Shown here: positions 8,247 to 15,747 of the stretch, piece after piece
Numbering within the stretch: position 1 is the stretch's first letter
Layout of the letters: every line of letters begins with the position of its first letter
DNA from: Synergistaceae bacterium
GTDB taxonomy: Bacteria > Synergistota > Synergistia > Synergistales > Synergistaceae
Direction: 5' to 3'
NCBI GenBank assembly: GCA_031271065.1
Contig: JAISWP010000042.1
Coordinates: forward strand, 1-33,536
Length of the DNA: 33,536 bases
Notes under the pieces: model-generated
What the model saw: the letters and a program-made list of their open reading frames with translations, nothing else
What the model was told of the DNA's origin: nothing
Database searches by the model: none
Translations under genes and position numbers: made by a program

Positions 8247-8274
8247 ATTATAGCATCAATTGCCGAAAAGACAA
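8247..8274 (-). promoter_or_regulatory. Promoter of the rimP-nusA-infB operon
   Basis: On the minus strand TTGTCT (8269-8274), a 16-bp spacer and a consensus TATAAT (8247-8252), preceded by TGC, form an extended -10 promoter. The start would be near 8240, only about 20 nt before the terminator hairpin. Confidence 0.7.
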
Positions 8275-8302
8275 TCAAAAATCTAAAATACCGACTTTTG
8301 TC

Positions 8303-8482
8303 CTATAGACACATATCCGCCACAAAGTTCGGCCACCAGTCGTCAAAACCTGAGGAAAAAGATTCCTCTATGCACGGGACGACGACGTCCGCGAACAAAA
8401 TATCGTCCTCCAGATCGGGCAGAAGCTCAATACAGCTGTACTGCACCATACGTTCCCGCTCAGATAAACCAAGTACCGCCAT
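8303..8482 (-). CDS. Small acidic protein of unknown function
   Basis: A 59-residue, unrecognised protein. The C-terminal two-thirds are acidic and aromatic: LPDLEDDILFADVVV, then an Asp-Asp-Trp-Trp patch. There is one hydrophobic stretch but no clear membrane segment. ATG 8482 is preceded by AAGGGGGTG at 6 nt, almost the consensus Shine-Dalgarno. A TATAAT lies 32-37 bp further upstream, so the gene has its own promoter and a short leader. The rimP promoter starts inside the 28 bp after its stop codon. A GTG at 8491 would overlap its own Shine-Dalgarno, so it is less likely. Function unknown; the linkage to rimP-nusA suggests a check for conservation. Confidence 0.6.
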   Translation of the reverse strand: MAVLGLSERERMVQYSCIELLPDLEDDILFADVVVPCIEESFSSGFDDWWPNFVADMCL

Positions 8483-8513
8483 GAACTCCACCCCCTTCCG
8501 ACCCGGTCACGCA

Positions 8514-8524
8514 ATTATAGTACA
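8514..8524 (-). promoter_or_regulatory. -10 promoter element of the small acidic protein gene
   Basis: On the minus strand TATAAT (8514-8519) is preceded by TGTAC. The -35 region (T-rich, near 8537-8542) is poor. Predicted start near 8507, giving a leader of about 25 nt that includes the strong Shine-Dalgarno. Confidence 0.45.
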
Positions 8525-8704
8525 ATAACGGGGAAAATAAAAGAAACCGGCGCAAAAAACGTGATCGTCACTGAAAAAATCATCTAGGCTCTCTGATTTC
8601 CACTGAGAAGCTGTATTAAATAACCGCTCAAAAACCGCCGGTACGCCTAGTATAGATTGAACGTCGGAGTATGGTCATAGGATATAACAGCATAATGAAC
8701 CACC

Positions 8705-8759
8705 GGCCCCCGGATTTGCGGCGGAACTCGGGAAAGTTCGGCAAACCCGGGAACGGGCC
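8705..8759 (-). other. Large hairpin after guaB
   Basis: A 10-bp stem (8710-8719 with 8741-8750, one G-T pair) encloses a 5-bp inner stem (8724-8728 with 8735-8739) and can be extended by GGCCC/GGGCC (8705-8709, 8755-8759). It starts 8 bp after the guaB stop. There is no T-run after it, so it may be a 3'-end stabiliser or a Rho-dependent end rather than an intrinsic terminator. The rest of the 8520-8704 gap shows nothing I can name. Confidence 0.5.
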
Positions 8760-8767
8760 CATACGCT

Positions 8768-10237
8768 TTATTCCACAGCGTAGTTCGGGGCTTCCTTGGT
8801 TATCACCACGTCGTGAGGATGCCCCTCCTTCATGGAAGCCGGAGTGATCTCGATGAATTTCGCGTTTCTGTGAAGCTGCTCCATGTTAGCGGCGCCTACA
8901 TACCCCATGCCCGAGCGAATGCCGCCGACCATCTGGAACACTATCCCGGAGAGAGAGCCTTTATGCGGGACCAGGCCCTCTATGCCCTCGGGGACGAGTT
9001 TATCCTCGGATGAACCCTCCTGGAAATACCTGTCCTTGCTTCCACCCTTCATGGCGCCCAGAGACCCCATGCCGCGATAGCTCTTGAAAGACCTCCCGTG
9101 ATATATGACCGCCTCTCCGGGGCTCTCCTCGGTACCGGCAAAGAGGGAACCTATCATGACGCTGTCGGCTCCGGCCGCGAGTGCCTTCACTATGTCCCCC
9201 GAATATCTTATTCCGCCGTCGGCGATCAGGGTGCAGCCTCTCTCGTGCACGGCGGGAGCCACTTCCATTATCGCGGCTACCTGGGGGACGCCTATGCCGG
9301 CGATCACCCTGGTGGTGCAGATCGACCCAGGCCCTATGCCCACCTTGACTCCGTCCACACCGGCGTCCATGAGGGCTGCGGCCGCTCCCTTCGTTGCGAT
9401 ATTGCCTCCGATGAGCTGCAGGTCCGGATATTTCCCGCGAACCGCTTTGATCGTAGACAGCACCGATTTCGAGTGTCCGTGGGCCGTGTCGACTATTATC
9501 ACGTCCACGCCGGCCTCCGCCAGCGCGTCGAGCCGGTCCATCGAATCCGCCCCGGTTCCTATCGCCGCCCCGACGCGGAGCCTTCCCTTCGCGTCCTTCG
9601 TGGCGTCCGGAAAATCTTTGGCCTTCTGTATATCCTTTATTGTGATGAGTCCCTTGAGCCGGCCGTCAGAATCCACTATCGGGAGTTTTTCGACTTTCCT
9701 GCTGGCAAGTATGTTCTTCGCGCTGTCGAGGTCCGTTCCTACAGGGGCTGTCACGATGTTTTCCTTCGTCATGACGTTGTCTATGGGCTGCTCGTAGTCG
9801 GTGATGAAACGAAGATCCCTGTTCGTGATGATGCCCACCAGTCTGAGGCTCTTATCGACTATGGGCACCCCCGATATATGGTAGTGGGCCATCAGTTCGA
9901 CCGCGCTCGAAACTTTGTCCTTCGGATACAGGTAAAACGGATCGACTATGACTCCGCTCTCGGATCGTTTTACTTTGTCCGCCTCCTCCACCTGGCGCTC
10001 TATCGTCATGTTGCGGTGAAGTATGCCTATGCCGCCTTCCCTGGCCAGGGCTATAGCCAGTCTGGCCTCTGTAACGGTATCCATAGCGGCGCTGCAGATC
10101 GGGGCGTGCAGCGATATGGCCCTGGTCAGATACGAGGATGTATCCACCTGGGACGGGAGCACCTCGCTGTAACCCGGCACCAGCAGAACGTCGTCGAAGG
10201 TAAAACCCTTGTAATTTTCAAATTTATTATTGTCCAC
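8768..10237 (-). CDS. guaB: IMP dehydrogenase
   Basis: Oxidises IMP to XMP with NAD+, the committed step of GMP synthesis. The 489 residues are typical. The barrel starts GFTFDDVLLVPG, and the inserted CBS pair lies at about 95-205 (HISGVPIVD, NRDLRF, KVEKLPIVD). The catalytic loop IGPGSICTTRVIAGIG carries the active Cys, and the flap has YRGMGSLGAM. The start is GTG 10237, preceded by GGAGGAG at 6 nt. The frame is open 16 codons further upstream, but that would lie inside gltX. The 11-bp overlap with gltX indicates co-transcription. Confidence 0.96.
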   Translation of the reverse strand: MDNNKFENYKGFTFDDVLLVPGYSEVLPSQVDTSSYLTRAISLHAPICSAAMDTVTEARLAIALAREGGIGILHRNMTIERQVEEADKVKRSESGVIVDPFYLYPKDKVSSAVELMAHYHISGVPIVDKSLRLVGIITNRDLRFITDYEQPIDNVMTKENIVTAPVGTDLDSAKNILASRKVEKLPIVDSDGRLKGLITIKDIQKAKDFPDATKDAKGRLRVGAAIGTGADSMDRLDALAEAGVDVIIVDTAHGHSKSVLSTIKAVRGKYPDLQLIGGNIATKGAAAALMDAGVDGVKVGIGPGSICTTRVIAGIGVPQVAAIMEVAPAVHERGCTLIADGGIRYSGDIVKALAAGADSVMIGSLFAGTEESPGEAVIYHGRSFKSYRGMGSLGAMKGGSKDRYFQEGSSEDKLVPEGIEGLVPHKGSLSGIVFQMVGGIRSGMGYVGAANMEQLHRNAKFIEITPASMKEGHPHDVVITKEAPNYAVE

Positions 10238-11630
10238 GGTTATCTCCTCCAGGCATCGCAGCGCGCCCATTTCTGTATTCGTCAAGGCGTTTTAATGTAT
10301 CGGTCCGTCCGATACATGACAGTATAAGGCTTATCGGCGCTCCGCGCGACATACCGGTCAAAAAAATTCTGAGCGGATGGAAAAAATCAGCGCCTTTCAA
10401 GCCTTTTTCTTTTTGAAATGATTTCATAATATTTTTGATGTTTGAGGAATCCCATTCGATATCCGGAATCAAGGTGAACCGCTCTTTTAAATCTTCAATC
10501 CATTCCGGGGCATCGGCCGTTTCACTGCCCGAAAGAGAGAGATTTGCCCTGATCTGAAAAGCCAGCTCCCTTTTTGTCGCGCATTCCGGCAGGACTTCCC
10601 GCAGAAAGGCGATTTTTTCGCTTTTCGCGACTCCGGAAGATCCGAACTCCGAAAACCCGTCACTGCAATAAGCGAGCAGAGTTTCGTCCGCAAGGCCGGA
10701 CAAAAACAGCCGGCCGAAATGCCTCATTCTGGCCTCGTCATGGACCGGGGCGAAGCGAGCCACGGAATTCAGGTCGAACATTCCGGCCAGCTCGCTCAAA
10801 GGAGCGATCCTGTCCGTCGGCGCCTGCGCCCAGCTCAGCGTCGCCAGATAAGAGACAACCGCTTCGGGCGCCCATCCCGATTCCCTGTACTCATCGATTG
10901 AGACCGCGCCGAGACGCTTGCTCAGCTTACGGCGCTCCCTGTCCAGTATCATCGGGATGTGAGCCCATTTCGGCGGAGACCACCCCATCGCCCTGTATAT
11001 CATCTCCTGTTTGGGGACGTTCGGCATGTGCTCCTCGCCCCTGATGACGTGCGTGACGCCCGAATCGTGATCGTCCGCGGCGCAGGCCAGAAGATATGTC
11101 GCCGAACCGTCTCCCCGGGCTACCGCGAAATCCTCCGCGGCACATCCGGGAACTGATATCTTTCCCCGCAGTATGTCGAAATAGGTATAATTCGGGGATG
11201 CCGGGACTTCGAACCTCCAGCAGTGAGGGTCTTTTCGCGAAATTCTGGACTTACGCTCCCCGGGGTTCATGCTTCTGCAGCTGTGTCCGCCCTTACTGAA
11301 CTCCTCAGAGCTCGAGCAGAAACAGGGATAAACCGCGCCGCGCTCTATGAGGAAGTTCAGCACCTCTTTGTGTCGTTCCGAGCGGGAGGACTGCCTGGGA
11401 GACAGAACGTCCGGCACGATCCCCAGCCACTTCAGATCTTCCAATATGCTTTTTTCGTACAGTATGTCGGAACGAGATCTGTCGGTGTCCTCAAAACGGA
11501 GCATGAAAGAACCCTGTTCTCTCCGCGCCCACAGATAGTTGAAAAGCGCCGTGTGAGCCCCCCCTATGTGAAGGGAGCCGGTCGGCGACGGAGCAAACCT
11601 GGTTACGACCCTGCCGTCACTTTCCGCCAA
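10227..11630 (-). CDS. gltX: Glutamyl-tRNA synthetase
   Basis: Charges tRNA-Glu (and possibly tRNA-Gln if GatCAB is present elsewhere). 467 residues. The class I signature FAPSPTGSLHIGG has HIGG at 21-24, and the KMSKS equivalent is KLSKR at 235-239. YPCFCSSSEE with HSC at 116-118 resembles the zinc-binding insertion of bacterial GluRS. Start is TTG 11630 with GGAGAG about 9 nt upstream; no ATG lies before the signature. It overlaps the RlpA-like gene by 14 bp. The C-terminal anticodon-binding domain (from about 320) is complete, ending in a hydrophilic tail. Confidence 0.95.
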   Translation of the reverse strand: MAESDGRVVTRFAPSPTGSLHIGGAHTALFNYLWARREQGSFMLRFEDTDRSRSDILYEKSILEDLKWLGIVPDVLSPRQSSRSERHKEVLNFLIERGAVYPCFCSSSEEFSKGGHSCRSMNPGERKSRISRKDPHCWRFEVPASPNYTYFDILRGKISVPGCAAEDFAVARGDGSATYLLACAADDHDSGVTHVIRGEEHMPNVPKQEMIYRAMGWSPPKWAHIPMILDRERRKLSKRLGAVSIDEYRESGWAPEAVVSYLATLSWAQAPTDRIAPLSELAGMFDLNSVARFAPVHDEARMRHFGRLFLSGLADETLLAYCSDGFSEFGSSGVAKSEKIAFLREVLPECATKRELAFQIRANLSLSGSETADAPEWIEDLKERFTLIPDIEWDSSNIKNIMKSFQKEKGLKGADFFHPLRIFLTGMSRGAPISLILSCIGRTDTLKRLDEYRNGRAAMPGGDNRGQ

Positions 11631-12360
11631 CGCCGTCCACTCTCCCGATTACCTCTATCCTGGCCGGCGCGACGCCCTTATTTTTGATCCCCAGAAGATC
11701 GGCCGCGGCATGTGATATGTCCAGCACTCTGTTTTTCGTCTCCCTGAAACGGTCGGTCACCCTTACCACCGCGAATTTGCCGGAAGGCGCCGTCACCTTG
11801 ACGAGCGTCCCGAAGGGCAGGGATTTCGCCGCGGCCGTCAGATGAGTTTCCGTGAAGCGTTCTCCGTTCGCGAACTTCCTGCCTACAAATTTTCCGCCGT
11901 ACCATGATACCGAAGCGGATAAGTCATATCTGCCCCTTATCTGATATGCCGGTGTGAGATCCGCCGCGTGCCGCTCACCGAGAGCTCCGTAAAGACGGGA
12001 CATTATCTGTAAAGCTATGCTTTTCTGATCCTGCTTCGTAGATCTGGCGTATTCAGGATCCACCGAATAAATCGGGGTTTTGCCTATAAAGAGCGTCCAT
12101 CTGCCGTTTGCCTTGTCCACACGCAGATCTTTCAGCTGGAATCCAATTTTGTATAACCTGTTGAACATTTCCGACAGCTTGGACACGTCCTTCGCGTTTG
12201 CCGCAGGAAATTTCCAGACCGGTTTTCCCTCCGCATACCACACGACATAATTTCCATCCCCTGTGTAATAGGACGAAGGCGCCGCATACAGCTCCGGCGC
12301 GTAAAAGAAGATGACTGCCAGCACACATGCGGCGGCGTATTTTTTAATGACACTGATCAT
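11617..12360 (-). CDS. Exported RlpA-like double-psi beta-barrel protein
   Basis: A 247-residue exported protein. Residues 1-26 are a signal peptide (lysines, a hydrophobic run, then ELYAA cleavage-like). Residues 30-140 are an unrecognised domain. A DPBB domain (about 148-240) matches RlpA: SVSWYGGKFVGRKFANGE, LTAAAKSLPFGTLVKVT, VVRVTDRF and RVLDISHAAADLLGI. RlpA proteins act on glycan strands at septa. Here the usual TAAH is TAAA (residue 178), so the catalytic His is missing while Asp203 is kept. No SPOR domain. ATG 12360 has AGGAAG at 9 nt; an upstream ATG at 12396 has none. Confidence 0.85.
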   Translation of the reverse strand: MISVIKKYAAACVLAVIFFYAPELYAAPSSYYTGDGNYVVWYAEGKPVWKFPAANAKDVSKLSEMFNRLYKIGFQLKDLRVDKANGRWTLFIGKTPIYSVDPEYARSTKQDQKSIALQIMSRLYGALGERHAADLTPAYQIRGRYDLSASVSWYGGKFVGRKFANGERFTETHLTAAAKSLPFGTLVKVTAPSGKFAVVRVTDRFRETKNRVLDISHAAADLLGIKNKGVAPARIEVIGRVDGVGGK

Positions 12361-12403
12361 TAGCAGAACTTCCTTTCCGACAAACAGACGGAGCATCCGG
12401 AAT

Positions 12404-13558
12404 TCAAATATTATAACGTTCGATGAGCGCCGACGCGAAACACTCCATACACTCAGCCCTTCCGGTACTCCCCACTTTTTCGCCCGATTTTACCTTCACC
12501 CCCAGTTCTGCGTATGGGCAGACGGCCGTGAGCAATGTTTTCAGATTTTCCGAAACTCTTTTCATTCCGCCGCCCAATCTGGGCGTCTGGGCGACCAAAG
12601 CGGCGTCCACGTTGCAGACGCTCCAGCCCTTCGATGAAATGAGTTTAAGCACACGGGTCAGAAGCTCAGTGCTGTCGGCCCCTCTGTACCGCTCGTCGGA
12701 GGCGGGGAACATCGCGCCTATATCCCCTTCGCCGGCAGCCCCGAGGAGGGCGTCCGAAACCGCGTGACAGACCACATCTGCGTCGGAATGACCCAGAAGT
12801 CCCAGAGGCGAGTCGAAGGCCACTCCCCCAAGCACCAGCCTCCTGCCAGGCACGAGTTCGTGCCGGTCGTATCCTATCCCCACCCTGGATACCCTGGAGT
12901 TTCCGACCAAAGATACCGCGGCTGTCCAGTCGAAATCCGTAGTTATCTTGAAATTTTTCTGGCTGCCCCGCACCCAGGACAGTTTTTTCTCCGCGTCCAG
13001 CCACAGAGATGCTTCGTCCGTGGATTCCCCGGAGGATTCGAGGAGCGCCAGGATGGAGGCGCGTTCGAAGGCTTGGGGAGTCTGTGTTCGAAATATCTTC
13101 TCCCTGGGCAGGACAGTCATATCTCCGTCCACCAGCTTCAGCGAGTCCGTCGACTCAAGGAGCGGAACGGCGCCGGCGTCCCCGGTAACAGCGGAGGCCA
13201 GGGCTTCGCACATTTCGACAGGCAGAAAGGGCCGCGCCGCGTCGTGTATCATGACGAAGCGGCCCGACGCCGATGATACTCCGTTTCGCACGGACTCCGT
13301 CCTCGTTCTTCCGCCGAGCGCATATTTCACCGGCACCGACAGATCTTTGCACGAATGACCGGGCTCGTGACCTTCCGGAAATACCAGTACCAGTTCGTCT
13401 ATTATTCCGCGCCTGAAAAGCTCGTCCGCGGCTTTGGCGCTCCAGCGCCATACGTCCTCTCCGCCCAGTTTCCGGAACTGTTTCGGCGTGCCCCCCAAGC
13501 GTCTGCCGCCTCCGGCCGCGGCCAGCACAAAGGACCATGTCCGATCCTCAGGCTTCAT
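12404..13558 (-). CDS. ispDF: Bifunctional IspD/IspF (MEP pathway) fusion
   Basis: One 384-residue chain with both activities of the MEP isoprenoid route. IspD (1-220) has LAAAGGGRRLGGTPKQF, IHDAARPF (105-112), RTQTPQAF and the TDEAS motif. IspF (225-384) has metal ligands D231 and H233 in GIGYDRHEL and H265 in DADVVCHAVSDALLG, plus GDIGAMFP. The usual KATTTE segment near the end is replaced by KSGEKVGSTGRAEC (357-370), about two residues shorter. ATG 13558 overlaps the upstream gene by 4 bp; the open frame extends 105 codons further but is a shadow there. The non-catalytic partner IspE is not in the window. Confidence 0.93.
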   Translation of the reverse strand: MKPEDRTWSFVLAAAGGGRRLGGTPKQFRKLGGEDVWRWSAKAADELFRRGIIDELVLVFPEGHEPGHSCKDLSVPVKYALGGRTRTESVRNGVSSASGRFVMIHDAARPFLPVEMCEALASAVTGDAGAVPLLESTDSLKLVDGDMTVLPREKIFRTQTPQAFERASILALLESSGESTDEASLWLDAEKKLSWVRGSQKNFKITTDFDWTAAVSLVGNSRVSRVGIGYDRHELVPGRRLVLGGVAFDSPLGLLGHSDADVVCHAVSDALLGAAGEGDIGAMFPASDERYRGADSTELLTRVLKLISSKGWSVCNVDAALVAQTPRLGGGMKRVSENLKTLLTAVCPYAELGVKVKSGEKVGSTGRAECMECFASALIERYNI

Positions 13559-14718
13559 CGCTTCAGTTTCCCGAACACCATTCTTCCGGCGGATGTCTGG
13601 AGCATCGACGTTATGACTATGTCGGACGTCGTCCCGATGGCGCTTTCTCCATCTTCCACAACCAGCATCGTGCCGTCCTCGAGATACCCTATCCCCTGTC
13701 CCGTCTCTTTCCCGTGTCTTATCACGTCTATCCTCACTATGTCTCCCGGAAGAAACTGGGGCTTCAGCGAGTTGGCCAGGTCGTTCACGTTGAGCACCAT
13801 CACGCCCTCGATGCGAGCGATCTGATTGAGGTTGTAGTCGGTGGTCAGAATTTTCGCCTCGAGTTTTTTGCACAGCTCCACCAAGGCTTCGTCAACTTTA
13901 TCGCGTTTCAGCTCCTTCATGCTGATGTCGACTATGCTCACAGTCATGGTCTTTATCTTCTGCAGTTCCGCCACGACATTGAGCCCCTTGCGTCCGCGGG
14001 CGCGGCGGGCCGGATCGGATGAGTCGGCAACCCCCTGAAGCTCGGTGAGGACGAAACGCGGAAGGACAAGCACCCCTTCCAGAAATCCGGTGCTGGCGAT
14101 GTCCAGTATGCGGCCGTCTATGAGCGCGCTGGTATCGAGGACCTTTCTGCCCGCCTCATGCCGCTCGCAGGACGCGGCGTCCCCCTCGGCGGAAAGAAGC
14201 CCCGCATCGGCCCCGGCTTTGCGCCTGTGGGTGATGCGGCTCCCCCGGCCGACCAAATTGAGGATAAACCCCCATACGTCGTCCCTGTGTTTTAAGAAAG
14301 CTCTCATTCCGACGAAGGCGAAAAATATATTGAGGGCTATCGTTATGTAAAAGCCCACTCCCGGGATGTTGATGAACACGAACGGTATCGCCAGCAGATT
14401 AGCGAGTATCAGGCTCACTATGAGCCCGACTACCGCCACCACGATATCAGGAGCGCTGACGTTTTGAAGCGTATTTTCAAACAGCTGACCCGTCTTCTTG
14501 AGTATCCACCATATCATCGGAGTTACCATGAAGCCGCAGAGAGCGAAAAACACAATGCAAAAAGCCATCCATATGTTTGGGTGCGTGAGGCCAGCCGTCC
14601 AGCCCGGCTGGAGTTCCAGCACGAATTGGGCTATCTGATACCCTGCGATTCCGAAGACGATGATCATGAGAAATCTCAGAACCATCTTCATTATGCCGTT
14701 TATTCCGCTTTCAGCCAC
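13555..14718 (-). CDS. Membrane-anchored PIN/TRAM domain protein (YacL-like)
   Basis: 387 residues: four predicted transmembrane helices (about 12-33, 48-70, 92-117, 120-140), a PIN nuclease domain from about 192 (KVLDTSALIDGRILDI, with an acidic TELQ and a later TTDYNLNQIA), and a C-terminal TRAM RNA-binding domain (about 318-360, PGDIVRIDVIRHGKE, GIGYLEDGTMLVVE). YacL-type proteins are often next to ispD, as here. Predicted membrane-tethered RNase; substrate unknown. GTG 14718 is preceded by GGGGAG at 6-7 nt. It ends in a 4-bp overlap with ispDF. Confidence 0.9.
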   Translation of the reverse strand: MAESGINGIMKMVLRFLMIIVFGIAGYQIAQFVLELQPGWTAGLTHPNIWMAFCIVFFALCGFMVTPMIWWILKKTGQLFENTLQNVSAPDIVVAVVGLIVSLILANLLAIPFVFINIPGVGFYITIALNIFFAFVGMRAFLKHRDDVWGFILNLVGRGSRITHRRKAGADAGLLSAEGDAASCERHEAGRKVLDTSALIDGRILDIASTGFLEGVLVLPRFVLTELQGVADSSDPARRARGRKGLNVVAELQKIKTMTVSIVDISMKELKRDKVDEALVELCKKLEAKILTTDYNLNQIARIEGVMVLNVNDLANSLKPQFLPGDIVRIDVIRHGKETGQGIGYLEDGTMLVVEDGESAIGTTSDIVITSMLQTSAGRMVFGKLKR

Positions 14719-14765
14719 TCGAATCTCCCCTCTTCATGTTATTGATATACTTTTTACGCCCTCGT

Positions 14766-15377
14766 TCATTCTTCCTCCTTTTCCATTTCTCTCCTGCTTT
14801 CAAGGGCTACGTGCAGAGTCGCCCTGTCGGCGTAACCTATGCTTCCGCCGACGGGGAGACCGTAGGAGAGACGTGATAGCCTGACTCCCGTACCGCTCAA
14901 GGCATCCTGGAGGGTAAAAGCCGTCAGATCGCCCTCCACCCGCGGGTCCAGCGCGAGTATTATCTCCGTAATACAGAGCTCGCGTATACGCCGTTTCAAC
15001 TGTTCCAGGCTTTCCTCCGGTATTTCCTCGTCGTCCAAAGGAGAGCATCTGCCGCCGAGTATATGGTAAAGCCCCCTGTAAACGCCGGACTGCTCCATAG
15101 CCACGCAGTCCTCCTGTGTTTCCACCACACAGATGGTTTTTCTGTCCCTGGCCGGATCGGAGCAGACGGAACATATATCTTCAGTGGTGACAGCACCGCA
15201 CTCACTGCAGGACCGCACCTGATCCATCACGTCGTTTACTGCGCGGGCGAGCGACCTGGCCCATTCGGGGTTCTGGCTCAGCAGGAAAAAAACCATCCTG
15301 CGGGCGGTTTTATTCCCCACCCCCGGAAACTTTCCCCAGAGATTTATGAGCAGTTCGAGCGGGCCCGGAAGAGACAA
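14766..15377 (-). CDS. recR: Recombination mediator RecR
   Basis: Works with RecF/RecO to load RecA at gapped DNA. 203 residues: helix-hairpin-helix (LWGKFPGVGNKTARRMVF), a Cys4 zinc finger (CSECGAVTTEDICSVC), a Toprim domain (ICVVETQEDCVAMEQSG), and the C-terminal GLPVGGSIGYADRATL. It starts at TTG 15377 directly after, and in the same frame as, the ebfC TGA; only a weak GGGG Shine-Dalgarno is present. No other start keeps the conserved N-terminus. The ebfC-recR pair is conserved in bacteria (usually with dnaX, absent here). Confidence 0.95.
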   Translation of the reverse strand: MSLPGPLELLINLWGKFPGVGNKTARRMVFFLLSQNPEWARSLARAVNDVMDQVRSCSECGAVTTEDICSVCSDPARDRKTICVVETQEDCVAMEQSGVYRGLYHILGGRCSPLDDEEIPEESLEQLKRRIRELCITEIILALDPRVEGDLTAFTLQDALSGTGVRLSRLSYGLPVGGSIGYADRATLHVALESRREMEKEEE

Positions 15378-15686
15378 TCAGAACAACCCCGGTATATTCA
15401 TGCCCCCGGTAAAGTGTCCCAGCCTGCTTTCAGCCAATTCACGAGCCTTGCGTACGGACTCCTTCACCGCCGACAGAACCAGGTCCTCGAGCATTTCCAC
15501 ATCGTTCGGATCGACCACATCCTTCGATATCGTTATTGAAACGACGTCGCCGTGACCGTTGGCGCGAGCCACAACCATGCCTCCGCCGCTGGCCCCTTCC
15601 ACCGTTTCGCCGGCGAGCGCCTCCTGAGCCAGAGTCATCTGCGCCTGCATCTTCTGCACCTGTTTCAGCATCTTGTCCATCTTCAT
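15378..15686 (-). CDS. YbaB/EbfC family nucleoid-associated protein
   Basis: A 102-residue YbaB/EbfC protein, a DNA-binding dimer. The N-terminal coiled coil is Met/Gln-rich (MLKQVQKMQAQMTLAQE), followed by VEGASGGGMVVARANGHGDVVSI and the DPNDVEMLEDLVLSAVKE helix. ATG 15686 has GGGAG at 9 nt; earlier in-frame ATGs (15695, 15713) lack correct spacing. Its stop (TGA) is the codon immediately before the recR start, so both genes share a reading frame separated by one stop. Confidence 0.92.
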   Translation of the reverse strand: MKMDKMLKQVQKMQAQMTLAQEALAGETVEGASGGGMVVARANGHGDVVSITISKDVVDPNDVEMLEDLVLSAVKESVRKARELAESRLGHFTGGMNIPGLF

Positions 15687-15719
15687 CCCTGTCATCTCCC
15701 AGGCTTGTAACATTGCAAC

Positions 15720-15747
15720 AGTATAACCCCGCTGGTTTAAATGTTCA
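15720..15747 (-). promoter_or_regulatory. Candidate promoter for ebfC-recR
   Basis: On the minus strand TGAACA (15742-15747), a 16-bp spacer and TATACT (15720-15725) lie just after the glycosyltransferase stop codon. Predicted start about 27 nt before the ebfC ATG. Confidence 0.45.

Noticed and set aside
8551..8575. Terminator-like GTGA-CGA-TCAC stem followed by GTTTTTT on the minus strand
   Set aside because: A 4-bp stem with a 3-nt loop is too weak; it lies nearly 200 bp beyond guaB.
13559..13873. N-terminal extension of ispDF
   Set aside because: The 105 extra codons lie inside the PIN/TRAM gene, are Arg/Asp/His-rich shadow sequence, and ATG 13558 has the ATGA junction.
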